The position numbers and the translations under genes are program-made. From assembly GCA_016124955.1 (NCBI GenBank), contig WGMR01000005.1, positions 186,001-250,000 of the forward strand: DNA of 64,000 nucleotides. The letters run 5' to 3'. This DNA comes from Alphaproteobacteria bacterium (GTDB taxonomy: Bacteria; Pseudomonadota; Alphaproteobacteria; UBA9219; RFNS01). Shown in pieces: positions 35,090-46,377 of this stretch. The first letter of the stretch is position 1. Every line of letters begins with the position of its first letter. The notes below the pieces were generated by a model that saw only the letters and a list, made by a program, of their open reading frames with translations, made no database searches and was not told the origin of the DNA.

Positions 35090-37263
35090 GCGCGGAGCAC
35101 AAACACACGATCGATCTTCCGGTTGCATTATTCTCCCTGACCCTTCTTCTTTCCGCGACGCTGATGTTCGCGGTGCAACCGATGATTGGCAAAATGCTTT
35201 TGCCGCTGGTGGGCGGCGCGCCCGCCGGCTGGCTGGTGGCGATGGCCTTTTTCCAGACCGTGCTGCTTATTGGATACGCGGTTGCGGCCTTGGCGACGCG
35301 TTTGCCCCCGGCCATTCACGGCATCGGCGTTATCGTTTTGCTCGGGCTCGGGCTTTTTGTGCTGCCCGTCAGCCTGAACGAAGCCGCGCTTGGGATCAGC
35401 CGTTCGCACTTCATCGGCGTTGCCTTGGCGCTTGCCGCTACGATCTTCCTGCCTTTCATGGCGCTTTCCACTATCAGCACAAGCATGCAACGGCAATTTA
35501 CGCTGGCCGGCACAAATTCCGCGCGCGACCCGTACTTTCTTTTCGCAGCCAGCAATTTCGGTAGCTTCCTCGGGCTGCTCAGCTATCCCTTCTGGGTCGA
35601 GCCTGCTTTGCCGCTGCAGCAGCAGGTGACCATCTGGTACTGGCTTTATATCGGTCTGATCGGGTTGTGCGCGCTTTGCGTTGCTTACGTTATGATGCGC
35701 GGCAAGGGCGCGACGCAGGCTGCGCAGGAAAAAGCTGTTTCGCCCGCGCCGTCATGGAAGATGCGGCTGCGCTGGTTGATGCTGGCCTTTATTCCCGCTG
35801 CGCTATCGCTCGGGCTGACATCGCTGATCACAACCGATACGGGTTCCATACCTTTTTTCTGGGTGCTGCCGCTTGCGCTTTATCTGTTGACCTTTGTTGC
35901 AGCTTTTGCGGGCGTGCCGAAAAACATTCTCGGCTACGCAAACTTGCTGCATCTGTTCGCAACGGCGATGTGCGTTTCGGCCGTTATTATCAAAAACAGT
36001 ATTGTCGGTGCGGCTGGCGGCTTGCTCGGTCTTGTGATGCCGGTTCTGGCCTTTTGTGCCGCCGCGCTGATTTTCCACGCCAGGCTGGCGGCCGAACGGC
36101 CGGGCAGCGACAGGCTGGGTGAATATTATTTCTGGCTTTCGCTCGGCGGCGCGCTTGGCGGTATTTTCGGTGCGCTCATCGCGCCGCAGATTTTTGTGCT
36201 GCCCATTGAATTTTCCTTTGTCTTGCTGCTCTCGTTGCTGTTGAACCCGTTTTATCACCGTGACAGCAAGATTGGTCTGACGGGCAAGATCGTGACCGTT
36301 GCGCTTATGCTGGCGGCACTTGGCGCGACCGGCGTTATTCTCGTGAACACCAAGGAATTCTATGCACTGAATTTCCTTGCGCGGCCGATCCTGATCATGT
36401 CGCTGATTGCGCTGGCTTTCTTGCCCAAGCTGATCGTGCCGCTCGGGTTCTTTTTGTTCACCGCATCGGTGGCTGTGCCGTTTGTGCAGATGGAGCATAT
36501 CGACCGGAATTTCTACGGCGTGATCAAGGTCTATGAAACGGAAAGAGATCACGGGACCGTGCGCGTGCTCAACCATGGCACCACCACGCATGGCTGGCAG
36601 AAGGTGAAGCCCGAAGTCGATCTTGTGCCGCGCGCCTATTACGATCCGCAAGGCCCGCTCGGCGATCTTTTCAAGGCCGATCCTATGAAGGTGGGCGTCG
36701 TCGGGCTCGGGGCCGGGGCCACCATTTGCTATGACAAGCCGGGCCGCAGTTTCACTGTTTATGAAATCGACCAGGCCATTGTGGATACGGCCGACAAGTA
36801 TTTTGAATATATGCGCGGGTGCGGGAAACCCCGGATCGTGATCGGCGATGGCCGCAAGGAGCTGGAAAAGGACACGGATGCCCGCTACGACCTTCTTATT
36901 CTGGATGCCTTTTCGTCGGATGCTATCCCGCTGCATCTGATGACCCGTGAAGCGGCGAAGATTTATCTTTCGCGGCTCGCGCCGGGCGGACGGCTGGCGT
37001 TCCATGTTTCGAACCGTTTCTACAGCCTGCAACCCGCGCTGGCTGTTCTTGCCGCCGATCTTGGCGTGCCGGTGCTACGCAAGGATTATGTGCCGAGCCC
37101 CGGCAACGTGCTGGCGACGCCGAGCGAATGGGTCGTGTTCGGGACCGACAAGGACGCGTTGAAGGGCTTGCGCGGGCTTGGCTGGGTTGATTTGCTCGTG
37201 CCCAAGCAAGCCGTATGGACCGACGATTATTCCAACATTCTTTCCGCCCTGAGGTATCAGTAG
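35086..37263 (+). CDS. Membrane-anchored spermidine synthase-like protein
   Basis: The 725-residue product fuses an N-terminal multi-pass membrane part (about 12 helices, residues 10-465) to a C-terminal spermidine-synthase-like domain. That domain carries the SAM-binding glycine motif [15 protein letters not shown] (about 537), the acidic residue in YEIDQAIVD (about 559) and the family stretch [14 protein letters not shown] (about 605). Such fusions are widespread, but whether they make polyamines is not established. It sits between carA and carB, overlapping carA by 4 bases (ATGA) and separated from carB by 1 base, so the three are cotranslated. Its presence there is unusual. Confidence 0.88.
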   Translation: MSAEHKHTIDLPVALFSLTLLLSATLMFAVQPMIGKMLLPLVGGAPAGWLVAMAFFQTVLLIGYAVAALATRLPPAIHGIGVIVLLGLGLFVLPVSLNEAALGISRSHFIGVALALAATIFLPFMALSTISTSMQRQFTLAGTNSARDPYFLFAASNFGSFLGLLSYPFWVEPALPLQQQVTIWYWLYIGLIGLCALCVAYVMMRGKGATQAAQEKAVSPAPSWKMRLRWLMLAFIPAALSLGLTSLITTDTGSIPFFWVLPLALYLLTFVAAFAGVPKNILGYANLLHLFATAMCVSAVIIKNSIVGAAGGLLGLVMPVLAFCAAALIFHARLAAERPGSDRLGEYYFWLSLGGALGGIFGALIAPQIFVLPIEFSFVLLLSLLLNPFYHRDSKIGLTGKIVTVALMLAALGATGVILVNTKEFYALNFLARPILIMSLIALAFLPKLIVPLGFFLFTASVAVPFVQMEHIDRNFYGVIKVYETERDHGTVRVLNHGTTTHGWQKVKPEVDLVPRAYYDPQGPLGDLFKADPMKVGVVGLGAGATICYDKPGRSFTVYEIDQAIVDTADKYFEYMRGCGKPRIVIGDGRKELEKDTDARYDLLILDAFSSDAIPLHLMTREAAKIYLSRLAPGGRLAFHVSNRFYSLQPALAVLAADLGVPVLRKDYVPSPGNVLATPSEWVVFGTDKDALKGLRGLGWVDLLVPKQAVWTDDYSNILSALRYQ

Positions 37264-37264
37264 C

Positions 37265-40200
37265 ATGCCGAAACGCACCGACATCAAATCCATCTGTATC
37301 ATCGGCGCCGGGCCGATCGTGATCGGGCAGGCGTGCGAGTTCGATTATTCGGGCGTGCAGGCATGCAAGGCGCTGCGGCAGGAAGGCTACCGGATCGTTC
37401 TTGTCAATTCCAACCCGGCCACGATCATGACCGACCCGAACGTGGCGGACGCAACCTATGTCGAGCCCATAACGCCCGCCATGGTGACCCGGGTGCTGGA
37501 ACGCGAAAAGCCGGATGCGTTGTTGCCCACCATGGGCGGCCAGACGGCGCTCAACACCGCCATGGCGCTTGCAAAGGACGGCACGCTTGAACGGCTGGGG
37601 ATCGAGCTGATCGGTGCAAACCGCGCCGCGATTGAAATGGCGGAAGACAGGCTGCTGTTCCGGGAAGCGATGGACCGCATCGGTCTCAGTTCCCCGAAAA
37701 GCCGCCTGATCAAATCCTTGCCCGAAGCGCAGGAAGCGCTGGCCGATATCGGCTTGCCTGCGATCATTCGCCCCAGCTTTACGCTCGCGGGCACCGGCGG
37801 CGGCATCGCCTACAACCGCGACGAATATATCGATATCGTCGCCAGCGGCATTGAAGCCAGCCCGGTAAACGAAGTGTTGGTCGAGGAGTCCGTGCTCGGG
37901 TGGAAAGAGTACGAAATGGAAGTGGTGCGCGATTGCAAGGACAACAGCATCATTATCTGTTCGATCGAAAACGTCGATCCCATGGGCATTCATACCGGTG
38001 ACAGTGTGACGGTCGCGCCCGCGCTGACGCTGACGGACAAGGAATATCAGGTGATGCGCGACGCTTCGATCGCGGTGTTGCGCGAAATCGGCGTCGATAC
38101 CGGCGGATCGAACGTGCAGTTTGCGGTCAACCCGGAAGACGGGCGCATGGTCGTGATCGAAATGAACCCGCGCGTCAGCCGCTCAAGTGCGCTCGCGAGC
38201 AAGGCAACAGGCTTTCCAATCGCCAAGGTCGCTGCGCGGCTGGCCGTGGGCTATACGCTCGACGAACTTGATAACGATATCACTGGCGTGACGCCGGCTT
38301 CGTTCGAGCCGACAATCGATTATGTCGTTACCAAAATTCCGCGCTTCACGTTCGAAAAATTCCCCGGCACCGATCCGGTGCTTAGCACCGCCATGAAATC
38401 GGTCGGCGAGGCGATGGCCATCGGCCGCACGTTCCAGGAATCCGTGCAAAAAGCGCTGCGCTCCATGGAAACCGGCCTGACCGGCTTCGATGATATCAAG
38501 GTCGGCAATCCGGATGACAAAAAGGCGCTGCATGCCGCGCTGGCCAAGCCGGCGCCGGACCGCATGCTGGTGATCGCGCAGGCGCTGCGTCACGGCATGA
38601 CGGTCGAGCAGATTCACGGTATCTGCAAGTTCGATAAATGGTTTATCGAACGGATTGCCGAAGTTGTGGCTGCGGAAAACGAAGTGAAGGCCAAGGGGCT
38701 GCCAAACGATCCGCAAGGCTGGCAGCATTTGAAGCAAACCGGCCTTTCCGATGCCCGGCTTGCGCAACTTACAGGCAAGAGGGAGCGCGAAATCGCGGAG
38801 GCGCGGCGCAAGCACGGCATCAAGCCGGTTTACAAGCGCATTGATACATGCGCGGCGGAATTCAAATCGCTGACCCCTTATCTGTATTCGACCTATGAAG
38901 GCAACGGGCTGCAGCCCGCCAGTTGCGAGGCCGAGGTTTCCGACCGTAACAAGGTGATCATTCTGGGCGGCGGTCCGAACCGGATCGGGCAGGGGATTGA
39001 GTTCGATTATTGCTGCGTCCATGCCGCTTATGCCCTGCGCGAAGCGGGGATCGAGACCATCATGGTCAATTGCAACCCTGAAACCGTTTCGACCGATTAT
39101 GACACGTCGGACCGTTTATATTTCGAACCGCTGACCGCCGAAGACGTGATCGAGCTTGTGCGCATCGAGCAAGCGAAAGGCAAATTGCTTGGCTTGATCG
39201 TCCAGTTCGGGGGGCAAACGCCGCTCAAGCTTGCGAATGCATTGCTGAATGCCGAAATTCCCATTCTTGGCACCTCGCCTGACGCCATTGATCTTGCCGA
39301 AGATCGTGAGCGGTTCCAGAAATTGTTGCAGAAGCTGAACCTGAAGCAACCGGCCAACGGCATTGCCCGCAGCGTCGCGGAAGCGGAAAAGATCGCCGCC
39401 GAAATCGGCTATCCGGTCGTAATACGCCCGTCCTATGTGCTGGGCGGCCGGGCGATGGAGATTGTACACGACCAGGCATCACTGCATCGTTATATGGGCA
39501 GCGCCGTGCAGGTTTCGGGCAAGAATCCCGTGCTGATAGATCTGTACCTGCAGAATGCCACCGAGGTCGATGTCGATGTGCTGGCCGACAAGAACGATGT
39601 TTTTGTCGCGGGTATCATGGAACATATCGAGGAGGCGGGCATCCATTCCGGTGACAGTTCGTGCACGCTGCCGCCACATTCGCTGCCGCAAAAGATTATT
39701 CAGGAAATCACCCGCCAAAGCGAGATGCTGGCCCGCGCTATCGGTGTTGTCGGTTTGATGAACGTGCAGTTCGCGGTGAAGGGGGAAGATATCTATATCC
39801 TTGAGGTCAACCCGCGTGCCAGCCGCACTGTGCCGTTCGTGGCGAAGGCAACCGGCAACCCCATCGCCAAGATTGCGGCGCGGGTGATGGCGGGCGAAGC
39901 GCTTAAATCCTTCAAGCTCTGCAAGCTTGCCTCGAAGCATGTTGCGGTGAAGACGCCTGTATTCCCGTTCGCACGTTTCACCGGCGTTGACGTATTGCTT
40001 GGCCCGGAAATGAAATCGACCGGCGAAGTGATGGGTATCGATAACGATTTCGCCCTGGCCTTTGCCAAGGCGCAGATAGGCGCGGGGACAATGTTGCCGA
40101 CCTCCGGCACTTGCTTCATCTCGGTGCGTAACGCGGACAAGGAAAGCGGCGTGGAGCTGGCGCGTAAGTTGACAGCGGGCGGCTTTAGCCTCGTGGCCAC

Positions 40201-40507
40201 CAGCGGGACGGCAAAATACCTTACAGAACAAGGCGTAAAGGTTAAGCGCATCAACAAGGTGTATGAGGGGCAGCCGCATATTGTCGATGCGATCATCAAT
40301 GATGAGATTGATCTGATTATCAATACAACCGAAGGAAATCAGGCGCTTGCTGACAGTTTCAGCCTTCGCCGCAATGCCCTGATGTGCAAAGTTCCTTATT
40401 TTACAACCATGTCGGCAGCCAAGGCTGCCGTGGGAGCGATTTTGGCGCTGCAAACCGGAACCCTTGCACCCCAGCCGCTACAGGCGTACCTTAAGGGTTC
40501 CTACTGA
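37265..40507 (+). CDS. carB: Carbamoyl-phosphate synthase large chain
   Basis: This 1080-residue protein joins ammonia, bicarbonate and two ATP into carbamoyl phosphate. It has two homologous ATP-grasp halves (the first around 128-330, the second around 680-870). Each begins with a glycine-rich motif such as [20 protein letters not shown] and [20 protein letters not shown]. Each also has the metal-binding ENP-like element ([20 protein letters not shown] and [20 protein letters not shown]). A C-terminal MGS-like allosteric domain occupies about 945-1080. It is the last gene of the carA-membrane synthase-carB unit. Confidence 0.98.
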   Translation: MPKRTDIKSICIIGAGPIVIGQACEFDYSGVQACKALRQEGYRIVLVNSNPATIMTDPNVADATYVEPITPAMVTRVLEREKPDALLPTMGGQTALNTAMALAKDGTLERLGIELIGANRAAIEMAEDRLLFREAMDRIGLSSPKSRLIKSLPEAQEALADIGLPAIIRPSFTLAGTGGGIAYNRDEYIDIVASGIEASPVNEVLVEESVLGWKEYEMEVVRDCKDNSIIICSIENVDPMGIHTGDSVTVAPALTLTDKEYQVMRDASIAVLREIGVDTGGSNVQFAVNPEDGRMVVIEMNPRVSRSSALASKATGFPIAKVAARLAVGYTLDELDNDITGVTPASFEPTIDYVVTKIPRFTFEKFPGTDPVLSTAMKSVGEAMAIGRTFQESVQKALRSMETGLTGFDDIKVGNPDDKKALHAALAKPAPDRMLVIAQALRHGMTVEQIHGICKFDKWFIERIAEVVAAENEVKAKGLPNDPQGWQHLKQTGLSDARLAQLTGKREREIAEARRKHGIKPVYKRIDTCAAEFKSLTPYLYSTYEGNGLQPASCEAEVSDRNKVIILGGGPNRIGQGIEFDYCCVHAAYALREAGIETIMVNCNPETVSTDYDTSDRLYFEPLTAEDVIELVRIEQAKGKLLGLIVQFGGQTPLKLANALLNAEIPILGTSPDAIDLAEDRERFQKLLQKLNLKQPANGIARSVAEAEKIAAEIGYPVVIRPSYVLGGRAMEIVHDQASLHRYMGSAVQVSGKNPVLIDLYLQNATEVDVDVLADKNDVFVAGIMEHIEEAGIHSGDSSCTLPPHSLPQKIIQEITRQSEMLARAIGVVGLMNVQFAVKGEDIYILEVNPRASRTVPFVAKATGNPIAKIAARVMAGEALKSFKLCKLASKHVAVKTPVFPFARFTGVDVLLGPEMKSTGEVMGIDNDFALAFAKAQIGAGTMLPTSGTCFISVRNADKESGVELARKLTAGGFSLVATSGTAKYLTEQGVKVKRINKVYEGQPHIVDAIINDEIDLIINTTEGNQALADSFSLRRNALMCKVPYFTTMSAAKAAVGAILALQTGTLAPQPLQAYLKGSY

Positions 40508-40613
40508 CAGTGTCTTATGTGGTTGACGCACGTTGCTGCGCCAATGTCGGTCTTTGCTATTTTTCCGCTAAGGCCGGGTAGGAATCAACTGAAACCGAAG
40601 CAAGAGCACGTCG

Positions 40614-41090
40614 ATGATCGATAAAGTTCCTATGACCCTTTCGGGCCATACCCGTCTTGAAGAAGAATTGAAGCACCTCAAGAGCGTCGAGCGCCCCTCT
40701 ATCGTCAAGGCGATTGCCGAGGCACGCGAACATGGCGACCTTTCGGAAAACGCCGAATATCATGCCGCGCGCGAACGCCAGAGCTTCGTTGAAGGCCGTA
40801 TCGAAGAGCTTGAAGACAAGATCAGCCGTGCCGAAGTGATTGACGTTTCCAGCCTGAATGGAAAGTCGGTGAAGTTCGGGGCCTGGGTGACGCTGGTCGA
40901 TGAGGATACCGACGAGGAAGTAAAATACCAGATCGTTGGCGAGGATGAGAGCGACATCAAGGACAAGCGCATTTCCGTTGGCTCGCCGCTCGCGCGCGCG
41001 TTGATCGGAAAAAGCGTGAATGATTCGGTCGAGGTCACGACTCCCGGCGGCACCAAGTCATACGAAATAACAAAAGTCGCCTTTAAATAA
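40614..41090 (+). CDS. greA: Transcription elongation factor GreA
   Basis: This 158-residue protein rescues backtracked RNA polymerase by stimulating cleavage of the 3' transcript end. The N-terminal coiled coil has the signature [18 protein letters not shown] with the tip acidic residues, and the C-terminal FKBP-like domain is intact ([35 protein letters not shown]). The ATG at 40614 gives the family-typical start MIDKVPMT. The 106-base gap after carB contains TTGACG at 40523-40528, a possible -35 element, with no convincing -10. Confidence 0.97.
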   Translation: MIDKVPMTLSGHTRLEEELKHLKSVERPSIVKAIAEAREHGDLSENAEYHAARERQSFVEGRIEELEDKISRAEVIDVSSLNGKSVKFGAWVTLVDEDTDEEVKYQIVGEDESDIKDKRISVGSPLARALIGKSVNDSVEVTTPGGTKSYEITKVAFK

Positions 41091-41212
41091 CCGCTTTTTC
41101 TGCACATATTTTTTAGGAAGCAAAGCTGGGCGAACCGCGCGCGGTTTACCTTAAGCCTTTGCTAACCCTTCGCCCGGTATACCGTAACGGTAGCCCCACC
41201 AAGTGTGCATTC

Positions 41213-41848
41213 ATGGACCCAACGCAGGCCGTTACCGTAGTCGATGAGGTCATGACGCTGGGCGTGCCCGAACTTGTTCGTCTGCATGGCGACTGGTTCT
41301 ACCTGATCACCTTCATATGGACCATGCTGGAAGGCGAAACCTTCGTCATCTTCGCCGGCATGGCGGCGTTTCACGGCTATCTCGAGCCGCATTGGCTGGT
41401 TCTTTCTGCCTGGCTCGGCAGCTTTGCCGGCGACCAGGTTTGCTTCTATCTCGGGCGCCGGTATGGGGCGCGTGCCCTGGATAAATTTCCCAAATTGCAA
41501 AAGCCCCGTCACGCCCTCATCAAATGGATAGAAAAACATACCACCGCATTTATCCTGAGCTACCGGTTCATGTATGGGCTGAGAAATATAAGCGCCATTA
41601 TGCTCGGTATGACATCCATATCATGGGCGCGTTTTGCCGCGCTCAATTTCGCGGCTGCGTTCCTTTGGTCGGTTTCATTCGTGGCTATGGGCTATATTTT
41701 CGCCGATACCGCCAAGGATATTGTCGAGAGTTCGGCGGTCGGCATTACGATTGCCATCGTTCTGGTTTTTGCCTTTGCGCTGACAGTGCGTGCGGTAACG
41801 CGCCATGTCATGGACAAGGTAATTAGCAAATCAGACGGCGCTGGCTAG
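41213..41848 (+). CDS. DedA-family inner-membrane protein
   Basis: The product (about 211 residues) fits the DedA/SNARE-associated (VTT) family: MLEGETFVIFAGMAAFHGYL near the N-terminus, GDQVCFYLGRRYG with the conserved Arg, then SYRFMYGLRNISAIMLGMTS and a family-type terminal helix. DedA proteins are flippases or transporters for undecaprenyl phosphate or phospholipids. I preferred ATG 41213 over a TTG 54 bases upstream, but no strong ribosome site is visible. Its 3' end overlaps the converging ABC exporter by 18 bases. Confidence 0.86.
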   Translation: MDPTQAVTVVDEVMTLGVPELVRLHGDWFYLITFIWTMLEGETFVIFAGMAAFHGYLEPHWLVLSAWLGSFAGDQVCFYLGRRYGARALDKFPKLQKPRHALIKWIEKHTTAFILSYRFMYGLRNISAIMLGMTSISWARFAALNFAAAFLWSVSFVAMGYIFADTAKDIVESSAVGITIAIVLVFAFALTVRAVTRHVMDKVISKSDGAG

Positions 41849-43648
41849 CACCTGCGGCCTTTGTTTTTCATGCTGCTCGAATTGCAGCGTCGCCAGCCTG
41901 GCGTACAACCCGTTTTGTCCGATCAGTTCATGGTGCGTGCCCGTGGCCACGAGCTTGCCCTGATCGATGACCGCAATTCTGTCGGCATTCATCACGGTCG
42001 CGAGCCGGTGGGCGATGATCATGGTCGTGCGGCCCTCCATGAGCTTGGCCAGCGCTTCTTGCACATAGCGCTCGCTTTCCGCATCGAGCGCTGAGGTCGC
42101 TTCATCCAGCAACAGCAGGGGGGGGTCGCGCAGGATCGCGCGGGCAATAGCAATACGCTGGCGCTGGCCGCCCGAAAGTCGCACACCTTTTTCGCCAAGA
42201 AAACTATCGAGCCCTTGCGGCAATTGTTCAAGGAATTCGAGCGCGTGCGCGGCGCGGGCCGCTTCCAGTATCTTTTCCTTGCTGGCGCCGGGCATGCCGT
42301 AGGCGATGTTGTCCCACGCATTGGCCGAGAAAATGACAGGGTCTTGCGCCACAAGGCCTATGCGCAGCCTGATCTGTGCCGGGCTGGTCATACGCAAATC
42401 GATGTCATCGAAAGAAATGCTGCCTTGCTGGGGGTCGTAGAAACGCAATAGCAACTGGAATAATGTAGTTTTTCCGCCTCCGCTTGGCCCCACAATCGCG
42501 AGCTTCTCGCCCGGCTTTACGTCAAGCGAAAGCCCGCGGATTGTCGGGTGATCCGGCCGGGAAGGGTAAGCGAAGGTGACATTGCTGAAGCTGACATGCC
42601 CGGTGGCGGGACGCGGGAGATCAGCCGGGTTTTCCGGCGCCTTGATGTGTGGCGTGGTCACAAGCAGATCAAAAATGCGCTCAACCGCGCCCGCCGCGCG
42701 CTGCACATCGCCAATCACCTCGCTGAGGGCGCCGACGGCGCCGGCAACAAGCACGGCATAGAAAACGAAGGCGGAAAGCTGGCCTGCGCTTATCTGCCCG
42801 TTCAAAACATCATGCCCGCCGACCCAAAGGATCAGGCTGATAGCGCTGAACACAAGCGTGATTACGATCATGGTCAGCAACGCGCGCGCGCGGATGCGCT
42901 TGATTGCGGCCGTCACGGCGGCAAGGACATGCTTGCCGAAATTTTCCCGTGCGACATCTTCATAGGTATAGGCCTGTATGGTTTTGATGCCGTGCAGCGT
43001 TTCATCGGCATAGGCGTTGATGTCGGATATGCGGTCCTGGCTGATGCGGGAAAGGGCGCGAACCTTGCGGCCGAATATGATGATCGGCACGATTACAAGC
43101 GGCACCACCAGAAGCACCATGCCGGTCAGCTTAAAGCTGGTTACGGCAAGCATGACCAGCCCGCCGATCAGCAAAAGCGTGTTGCGTAGCGCCATGGAAA
43201 TGGATGAGCCGACAACATGTTGCAACAGCGTCGTGTCTGTTGTGAGGCGGGCGAGTATGTCGCCGGTGCGGGCGGTTTCGAAATAGGCGGGGCTAAGCCG
43301 CAAGATGTGGCCGTAAACCGCCGTGCGCAGATCGGCGACCACCCGTTCGCCTATCCATGACACGAACGAAAAACGCGCGAAGGTTGCGATCGCAAGCACG
43401 ATGATGACACCCATGAGCGTAAGCAAGGTCTGGTTCAGCATATCGGCGTTGCCGGCGATCAACCCTTGATCGATCACCGCCTTGAGTACGGAGCCGATCG
43501 CAAGCACTGTCCCGGCCGCGACAATAAGCGCGAGCGAAGCCAAGGCGATCTGGCGCCAATAGGGGAGCAGATAGGGCATAAGCTGCCGCAGAGCCCCCAT
43601 GCCGGGTTCGGAGGTATTTGGGGCCTGATTTTGTTGCGTTGATGTCAT
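41831..43648 (-). CDS. ABCB-type ABC exporter (fused permease/ATPase)
   Basis: This half-size exporter (about 605 residues from ATG 43648) has six membrane helices in the first 330 residues and a nucleotide-binding domain after about 355. The Walker A motif is VGPSGGGKTTLFQLLL, the signature LSGGQRQRIAIARAI, Walker B LLLLDEATSALDAES, and the H-loop IIAHRLATV. It should function as a homodimer exporting lipids or drugs, similar to MsbA-related alphaproteobacterial exporters. The substrate is unknown. The frame could extend to 43705 without clear support. Confidence 0.92.
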   Translation of the reverse strand: MTSTQQNQAPNTSEPGMGALRQLMPYLLPYWRQIALASLALIVAAGTVLAIGSVLKAVIDQGLIAGNADMLNQTLLTLMGVIIVLAIATFARFSFVSWIGERVVADLRTAVYGHILRLSPAYFETARTGDILARLTTDTTLLQHVVGSSISMALRNTLLLIGGLVMLAVTSFKLTGMVLLVVPLVIVPIIIFGRKVRALSRISQDRISDINAYADETLHGIKTIQAYTYEDVARENFGKHVLAAVTAAIKRIRARALLTMIVITLVFSAISLILWVGGHDVLNGQISAGQLSAFVFYAVLVAGAVGALSEVIGDVQRAAGAVERIFDLLVTTPHIKAPENPADLPRPATGHVSFSNVTFAYPSRPDHPTIRGLSLDVKPGEKLAIVGPSGGGKTTLFQLLLRFYDPQQGSISFDDIDLRMTSPAQIRLRIGLVAQDPVIFSANAWDNIAYGMPGASKEKILEAARAAHALEFLEQLPQGLDSFLGEKGVRLSGGQRQRIAIARAILRDPPLLLLDEATSALDAESERYVQEALAKLMEGRTTMIIAHRLATVMNADRIAVIDQGKLVATGTHHELIGQNGLYARLATLQFEQHEKQRPQVLASAV

Positions 43649-43918
43649 GGGGCCATGTTCTAGCAGAAGGGCAGGGAATATTACTAATATATTGAAATAT
43701 AACAACTAATATCAAAAGTTATAGTATGTGTAACATTTTCTGGTAGCAAATATCTAATATTTAGGCTGTTATGCCGCGCCTGTAGGGGCTGGACAGGCAG
43801 GGGCGCAAATAATACAGAAGTGCCTCCGTCCCGGCGGCTGATTCCCGCTTCTGGTCGAAGGCCCCGATAGTGCCGGTCACAACCGGTATATGTCATCAAT
43901 TTAGGAAAGGTTTCTCGC
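43649..43918. promoter_or_regulatory. Intergenic region ahead of acpP
   Basis: This 270-base gap holds the divergent promoters of the ABC exporter and acpP. The first third is strongly AT-rich. A small stem-loop GCCTGT/ACAGGC lies at 43778-43798, and another CCGGT/ACCGG at 43873-43886. A ribosome site AAGG lies 8 bases before the acpP ATG. I see no reading frame or RNA gene in it. Confidence 0.5.
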
Positions 43919-44158
43919 ATGAGTGATGTTGCTGAACGCGTTAAAAAGATTGTCGTCGAACATCTCGGTGTCGAAGCGGCAAAGGTAACCGAAAACGCCA
44001 GCTTTATTGATGACCTGGGCGCAGACAGCCTCGACACCGTCGAGCTGGTCATGGCGTTTGAAGAAGAATTCGGCGTTGAGATCCCTGACGATGCGGCGGA
44101 AAAGATCCTGACCGTCAAGGATGCGATCGACTTCATCAATCAGCGCAAGGCCGCTTAA
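43919..44158 (+). CDS. acpP: Acyl carrier protein
   Basis: The 79-residue acidic protein carries acyl chains during fatty acid synthesis on a phosphopantetheine attached to Ser37 in the motif [12 protein letters not shown]. The remaining sequence ([30 protein letters not shown]) is standard. It is followed 94 bases later by fabF, the usual partner. Confidence 0.98.
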   Translation: MSDVAERVKKIVVEHLGVEAAKVTENASFIDDLGADSLDTVELVMAFEEEFGVEIPDDAAEKILTVKDAIDFINQRKAA

Positions 44159-44252
44159 CAGCCCGCCGTTTTTCTGCTTTTTTTGAAACGCGACCGCTTG
44201 GCTGCTATGATGGCCAGATGACGGTGTGCGTTAGAGGGGCATTGGAGAGCAC

Positions 44253-45518
44253 ATGTTAAGGCGTGTGGTCGTTACAGGCATGGGGATCGTTTCGCCGCTT
44301 GGCAGCGGCGTCGATCATAACTGGCGTCGTCTGATCGCCGGCGAAAGCGGTATCGACCGGATCAAGGGTTTTGAAGCAGAAGATCTTGCTTGCAAGGTCG
44401 CGGGGCAAGTGCCGCGCGGTACCGGTGCTGGCGAAATGGACCTCGATTCCATCATTCCTCCCAAAGACCAGAAGAAGATGGACGCCTTTATCCATTTTGC
44501 GGTCGCGGCGGCGGCCGAAGCGGTTCGGGACAGCGGCTATGTTCCGGCCAATGACGAACAGAAGGAACGCACGGGCGTTCTGATCGGTTCCGGCATTGGC
44601 GGGCTGCCGGAAATATACGATACATCGGTGACGCTTAAGGATCGCGGCCCGCGCCGCGTCTCGCCGTTCTTTATCCCGGCCAGCCTGATCAACCTCGCGT
44701 CCGGGCAGGTTTCGATTGTTTACGATTACCGTGGTCCCAACCATTCTGTCGTCACCGCCTGCGCCAGCGGCGCGCACGCGATCGGCGATGCCGCGCGGCT
44801 GATCGGCCTCGGGGATGCCGATGTGATGGTCGCGGGCGGGGCTGAATCCGCAGTATGCCGGATCGGGATTGCCGGATTTTGCGCGGTGCGCGCGCTTTCC
44901 ACATCCTTCAACGACCAGCCGACCAAGGCTTCGCGCCCCTATGACAAGGACCGCGATGGTTTCGTCATGGGCGAAGGCGCGGGCATCGTGATGCTTGAGG
45001 AATATGAGCATGCCAAGAAGCGCGGCGCGCGTATCTATGCGGAACTAATCGGCTACGGCATGTCGGGCGACGCCTACCACATGACGGCCCCGGCTGAAGA
45101 CGGCAATGGCGGTTTCCGTGCCATGCGCTCCGCCCTGCAGTGGGCCAAGATTGCCCCCGCCGATATCGATTACATCAATGCTCACGGCACATCGACGCCA
45201 CGCGGCGATGAAATTGAAGTCAAGGCGGTCAAGCGTCTGCTTGGCGATGCGGTTGGCAAGGTTTCAATGTCTTCAACCAAATCTTCGATAGGCCATCTGC
45301 TTGGCGCCGCCGGCGCGGTGGAGGCCATCTATTCAATCAAGGCCATCAATGACGGCATAATCCCGCCCACGCTGAACCTTGAAAACCCGTCGGAAGGCGT
45401 GGAAGGCATCGACCTCGTGCCCCATAAGGCCAAGGAAAAGAAGATGCGCATCGCGCTTTCCAATTCGTTCGGTTTCGGCGGCACCAATGCCAGTCTGGTT
45501 TTCAGGGAAGTTCAGTAG
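44253..45518 (+). CDS. fabF: 3-oxoacyl-ACP synthase II
   Basis: This 421-residue condensing enzyme elongates acyl-ACP with malonyl-ACP. The catalytic Cys170 lies in VTACASGAHAIGDAAR, and the histidines are His311 in NAHGTSTPRGDEIE and His348 in SSIGHLLGAAGAVEA. The start reads MLRRVVVTGMGIVSPLG behind GGAGAG. Its 3' end overlaps the converging solute-binding protein gene by 7 bases. The mltG gene that follows fabF in many bacteria is absent. Confidence 0.98.
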   Translation: MLRRVVVTGMGIVSPLGSGVDHNWRRLIAGESGIDRIKGFEAEDLACKVAGQVPRGTGAGEMDLDSIIPPKDQKKMDAFIHFAVAAAAEAVRDSGYVPANDEQKERTGVLIGSGIGGLPEIYDTSVTLKDRGPRRVSPFFIPASLINLASGQVSIVYDYRGPNHSVVTACASGAHAIGDAARLIGLGDADVMVAGGAESAVCRIGIAGFCAVRALSTSFNDQPTKASRPYDKDRDGFVMGEGAGIVMLEEYEHAKKRGARIYAELIGYGMSGDAYHMTAPAEDGNGGFRAMRSALQWAKIAPADIDYINAHGTSTPRGDEIEVKAVKRLLGDAVGKVSMSSTKSSIGHLLGAAGAVEAIYSIKAINDGIIPPTLNLENPSEGVEGIDLVPHKAKEKKMRIALSNSFGFGGTNASLVFREVQ

Positions 45519-46375
45519 CGCCCTTGGTGCGGCGGCGGCACGGGCTTCAGCATAGTGCCTGATGCGTCATATTTCGCCAATATGCGGTCTATCACACCAT
45601 CGAGCATCAGTTCGTCCAGCGCGGTGTTGACCATATTTTGCAAACGATATTCCCCGGCGGGAATGGAGAAGGTAAGCGGCACGAGCCGGACGGGCTTGTT
45701 TGTTAGCGCCCTTAGCTTTCCTGGATTGGTTTTCTCGAACGTCGTGAAAGAAGGCATGTCGGTGAAGGTTACATCAGCCTTGCCGGTCATGACATTCATA
45801 AGAAGGTCGCTGGCGTTGCTGGAAGCGGGTAGCTCAACCGCAGCGGCCTTGGGATAGCGGCGCGCCTGGATCATGGCCGAGGTTTCGCCATCAATGACGG
45901 CTACCTTCACTGCAGGATCGTTGATCCATCCGAGCTCACCTTGCCTGACATCTTCATTGCGGACAACCGCGACGATGGAAAAATAGCCGTAAGGTTTGGA
46001 GTATTCGATATATTTACCGCGCTTGGCGTTTGGCCAGCCGCCGGTACATTCGATGTCATAGCGGCCGTTGTTCAGATCCTGCATGTATGTCGCAAGGTTG
46101 AATTCCTGCTGCATGACGAGTTTAAGTTCTAGTGCGGCAGCAAGGGCCTGCGACACCTCATATGTGACGCCGCCGAATTCCCTGGTGTTGATATCCTTCG
46201 TTACCATGGGCGGCCAAACGATATAGCCGCAGCCCAGCTGGCCGCTGGCGATAACGCGATCATAGGTTTTGTTGGAAGCCGCTTCGCCAGCATGTGCCGG
46301 TAAGGTCCAAAACCCGAATGCCAGTAAAAGAATAACGCTGTTGGCTGAATTGAACTTCTTCATGGCGGCCTTCAT
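45512..46375 (-). CDS. Extracellular solute-binding protein, family 3
   Basis: The 287-residue product has a Sec signal peptide (cleavage near AHAGEA, about residue 29) and the two-lobed family 3 fold of polar amino-acid binding proteins, with TYEVSQALAAALELKL, DIECTGGWPNAKRGKYIEYS and a conserved GKADVTFTDMPSF. No permease or ATPase gene is nearby, so it is an orphan in this window. It starts 2 bases after nadK and should be cotranslated. An ATG at 46363 with AAGG 6 bases upstream is an alternative start. The ligand cannot be predicted. Confidence 0.85.
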   Translation of the reverse strand: MKAAMKKFNSANSVILLLAFGFWTLPAHAGEAASNKTYDRVIASGQLGCGYIVWPPMVTKDINTREFGGVTYEVSQALAAALELKLVMQQEFNLATYMQDLNNGRYDIECTGGWPNAKRGKYIEYSKPYGYFSIVAVVRNEDVRQGELGWINDPAVKVAVIDGETSAMIQARRYPKAAAVELPASSNASDLLMNVMTGKADVTFTDMPSFTTFEKTNPGKLRALTNKPVRLVPLTFSIPAGEYRLQNMVNTALDELMLDGVIDRILAKYDASGTMLKPVPPPHQGRY

Positions 46376-46377
46376 TA

